Shown here: positions 5,601 to 6,423 of the stretch, in pieces | How positions within the stretch are numbered: position 1 is the stretch's first letter | Layout: every line of letters starts with the position of its first letter | From: Scatonaster sp045598705 | GTDB taxonomy: Bacteria > Bacillota > Clostridia > Saccharofermentanales > Saccharofermentanaceae | NCBI GenBank assembly: GCA_045598705.1 | Contig: JAZLMM010000045.1 | Coordinates: forward strand, 1-6,423 | Reading direction: 5' to 3' | DNA length: 6,423 nt | The notes under the pieces: model-generated | The model's input: the letters and a program-made list of their open reading frames with translations, nothing else | The model's database searches: none | Told to the model about the DNA's origin: nothing | Translations under genes and position numbers: made by a program

Positions 5601-6176
5601 TTACATCATGCCGCCAAAGTCGTTGAAGTCATCGTTGGAAGGTTGTTCCCAGATGGGACGAGTGGCGGTTGGAATCTCATCGATTGGGGTTACCCGAGCA
5701 TTCTTGTTGTTGGGATTGATGTATTTCTCGGGAACAAGTCTTCTGGACATGTCGTCCAAACCTTCCTTCTGGATTGCAGTCGTGAGTGGCTTGAAAGCTT
5801 GTATACTGTCATTTTCGGAAGAAGATTCCGCAGAGGGGGCTTTCTGAACGTTCGACTGAATCGGCACATAGCAAGATACTAGGTCTCTGGAGTCTTTCGG
5901 GATTGCGTTGATTTGGTAAGAGGAGAACTCTTCATCCTGTAGCAGGGCACTGAAGGTCTCTTCAGCATAAATCAGACTTTCCGGGATAGGCACATTGTCT
6001 TCCTGAAAATAAATCTCTACTTCGAAAGAGTCATGTATCTGACCGTCTATGAGATCGTTCTTGTCAAAGTTGTTGTGGCGTTTAACAAGCGCGGAGAGGA
6101 GAAAGAATACGGCGGTAGCAGCAATCATGGTGCCGATGGCGATGTCGCAGATCCAGATAAACATATCGCTTACCAT
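5601..6176 (-). CDS. Membrane-anchored protein of unknown function
   Basis: A 191-residue protein if started at ATG 6176. One hydrophobic helix (about residues 6-31, IWICDIAIGTMIAATAVFF) is followed by KRH and an acidic region with a possible small folded part (about 45-100, FEVEIYFQED). The rest (about 105-191) is Ser/Pro/Asn-rich, probably disordered, ending NDDFNDFGGMM. I recognise no family. The start is uncertain: TTG at 6218 adds 14 residues rich in Lys and Arg, while ATG at 6164 removes four. None has a well-spaced SD (GAGG touches the ATG at 6176). The choice matters: the longer form has positive charge before the helix and predicts an outside C-terminal domain, whereas the shorter form predicts an inside one. 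The open frame and protein-like composition support a real gene. It is convergent with gap and may share its terminator. Confidence 0.7.
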   Translation of the reverse strand: MVSDMFIWICDIAIGTMIAATAVFFLLSALVKRHNNFDKNDLIDGQIHDSFEVEIYFQEDNVPIPESLIYAEETFSALLQDEEFSSYQINAIPKDSRDLVSCYVPIQSNVQKAPSAESSSENDSIQAFKPLTTAIQKEGLDDMSRRLVPEKYINPNNKNARVTPIDEIPTATRPIWEQPSNDDFNDFGGMM

Positions 6177-6218
6177 CCTCGTATTATTAGATTTGTAGTT
6201 TTTATAGACCCTCAGCAA

Positions 6219-6421
6219 GGTCGTATAATTGCTAACAGACGCTGTGGATTAGTCTTCACCTCCTAACGCTTCGACGTTTTAAGAAAGGCAATAACCACAG
6301 CCGTTTGTTTAAGCGGTAATTAGTTAGATAACGCATGACGTTTCATTTAGCACGAGGTTACGTAGGAACAAACAAGTCTGTGGATTAAAACAGTGTCAAA
6401 TCTATATCTGGAGGTTCTGCT
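6219..6421. other. Intergenic region between divergent genes, with short repeats
   Basis: About 200 bp without a supportable gene. It holds two direct copies of CTGTGGATTA (6242-6251, 6378-6387) and an inverted relative (ATAACCACAG, 6291-6300). It also has an SD-like TAGGAGGTG on the minus strand (6265-6257) with no start codon at the right distance, and a plus-strand TATAAT (6224-6229) lacking a good -35. I see no tRNA, T-box or riboswitch signature. Confidence 0.5.
6242..6387. repeat. Dispersed CTGTGGATTA repeats, DnaA-box-like
   Basis: The 10-mer is exact at 6242-6251 and 6378-6387. Its complement contains TAATCCACA, one mismatch from the DnaA box TTATCCACA. ATAACCACA (6291-6299) is a weaker match (7 of 9). 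Three such sites between divergent genes could be a regulatory DnaA cluster or chance. Confidence 0.3.
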
Positions 6422-6423
6422 AT
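6410..6423 (+). promoter_or_regulatory. Ribosome binding site and truncated start of a plus-strand gene
   Basis: GGAGG (6410-6414) is followed after 7 nt by AT, the last two bases of the window. If the next base is G, a gene begins at 6422. Nothing of its product is visible. Confidence 0.5.

Overview
The window looks like chromosomal DNA from a Gram-positive anaerobe of the class Clostridia, probably Lachnospiraceae or a relative. This is inferred from four things: strong AGGAGG-type ribosome binding sites at most genes, sigma-A-like promoters, U-tailed intrinsic terminators, and protein sequences (GAPDH, a DinF-like MATE transporter and a PD-(D/E)XK-like protein) that resemble that group. 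No similarity search could be run, so the taxonomy is a judgement.

Layout. Positions 1-203 hold a probable bidirectional terminator (48-84) and no gene I can support. An AqpZ-type aquaporin lies on the minus strand (204-902). It is divergent from a metallo-beta-lactamase-fold hydrolase (1034-1684, plus), and the two share a 131-bp promoter region whose predicted -35 boxes overlap. A MATE efflux transporter (1755-3143, plus) follows 70 bp later with no convincing terminator between them, so it is probably co-transcribed with the hydrolase. A 242-bp leader with two notable palindromes then precedes a PD-(D/E)XK-nuclease-like protein of unknown role (3386-4138, plus). A possible 40-codon small ORF follows (4159-4281). 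Next is glycolytic NAD-type GAPDH (gap, 4382-5416, plus), with its own promoter, leader hairpin and strong terminator (5489-5525). Directly behind that terminator are three degenerate 19-bp tandem units (5531-5587). A membrane-anchored protein of unknown function runs on the minus strand, convergent with gap (about 6176 to 5601). Positions 6219-6421 have no gene but contain repeats, and the last bases are an SD plus the first two bases of a plus-strand start codon.

The genes do not form one pathway. Gap is a housekeeping gene with extreme codon bias, aquaporin and MATE are membrane transport, and the hydrolase, nuclease-like protein and membrane protein are of unknown role. I see no transposase, phage gene, CRISPR array, tRNA or rRNA. 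The most unusual parts are the palindromic leader and altered active-site region of the nuclease-like gene, the 19-bp repeat cluster after gap, and the uncharacterised minus-strand membrane protein with its ambiguous start. I do not see clear evidence of a new multi-gene system.
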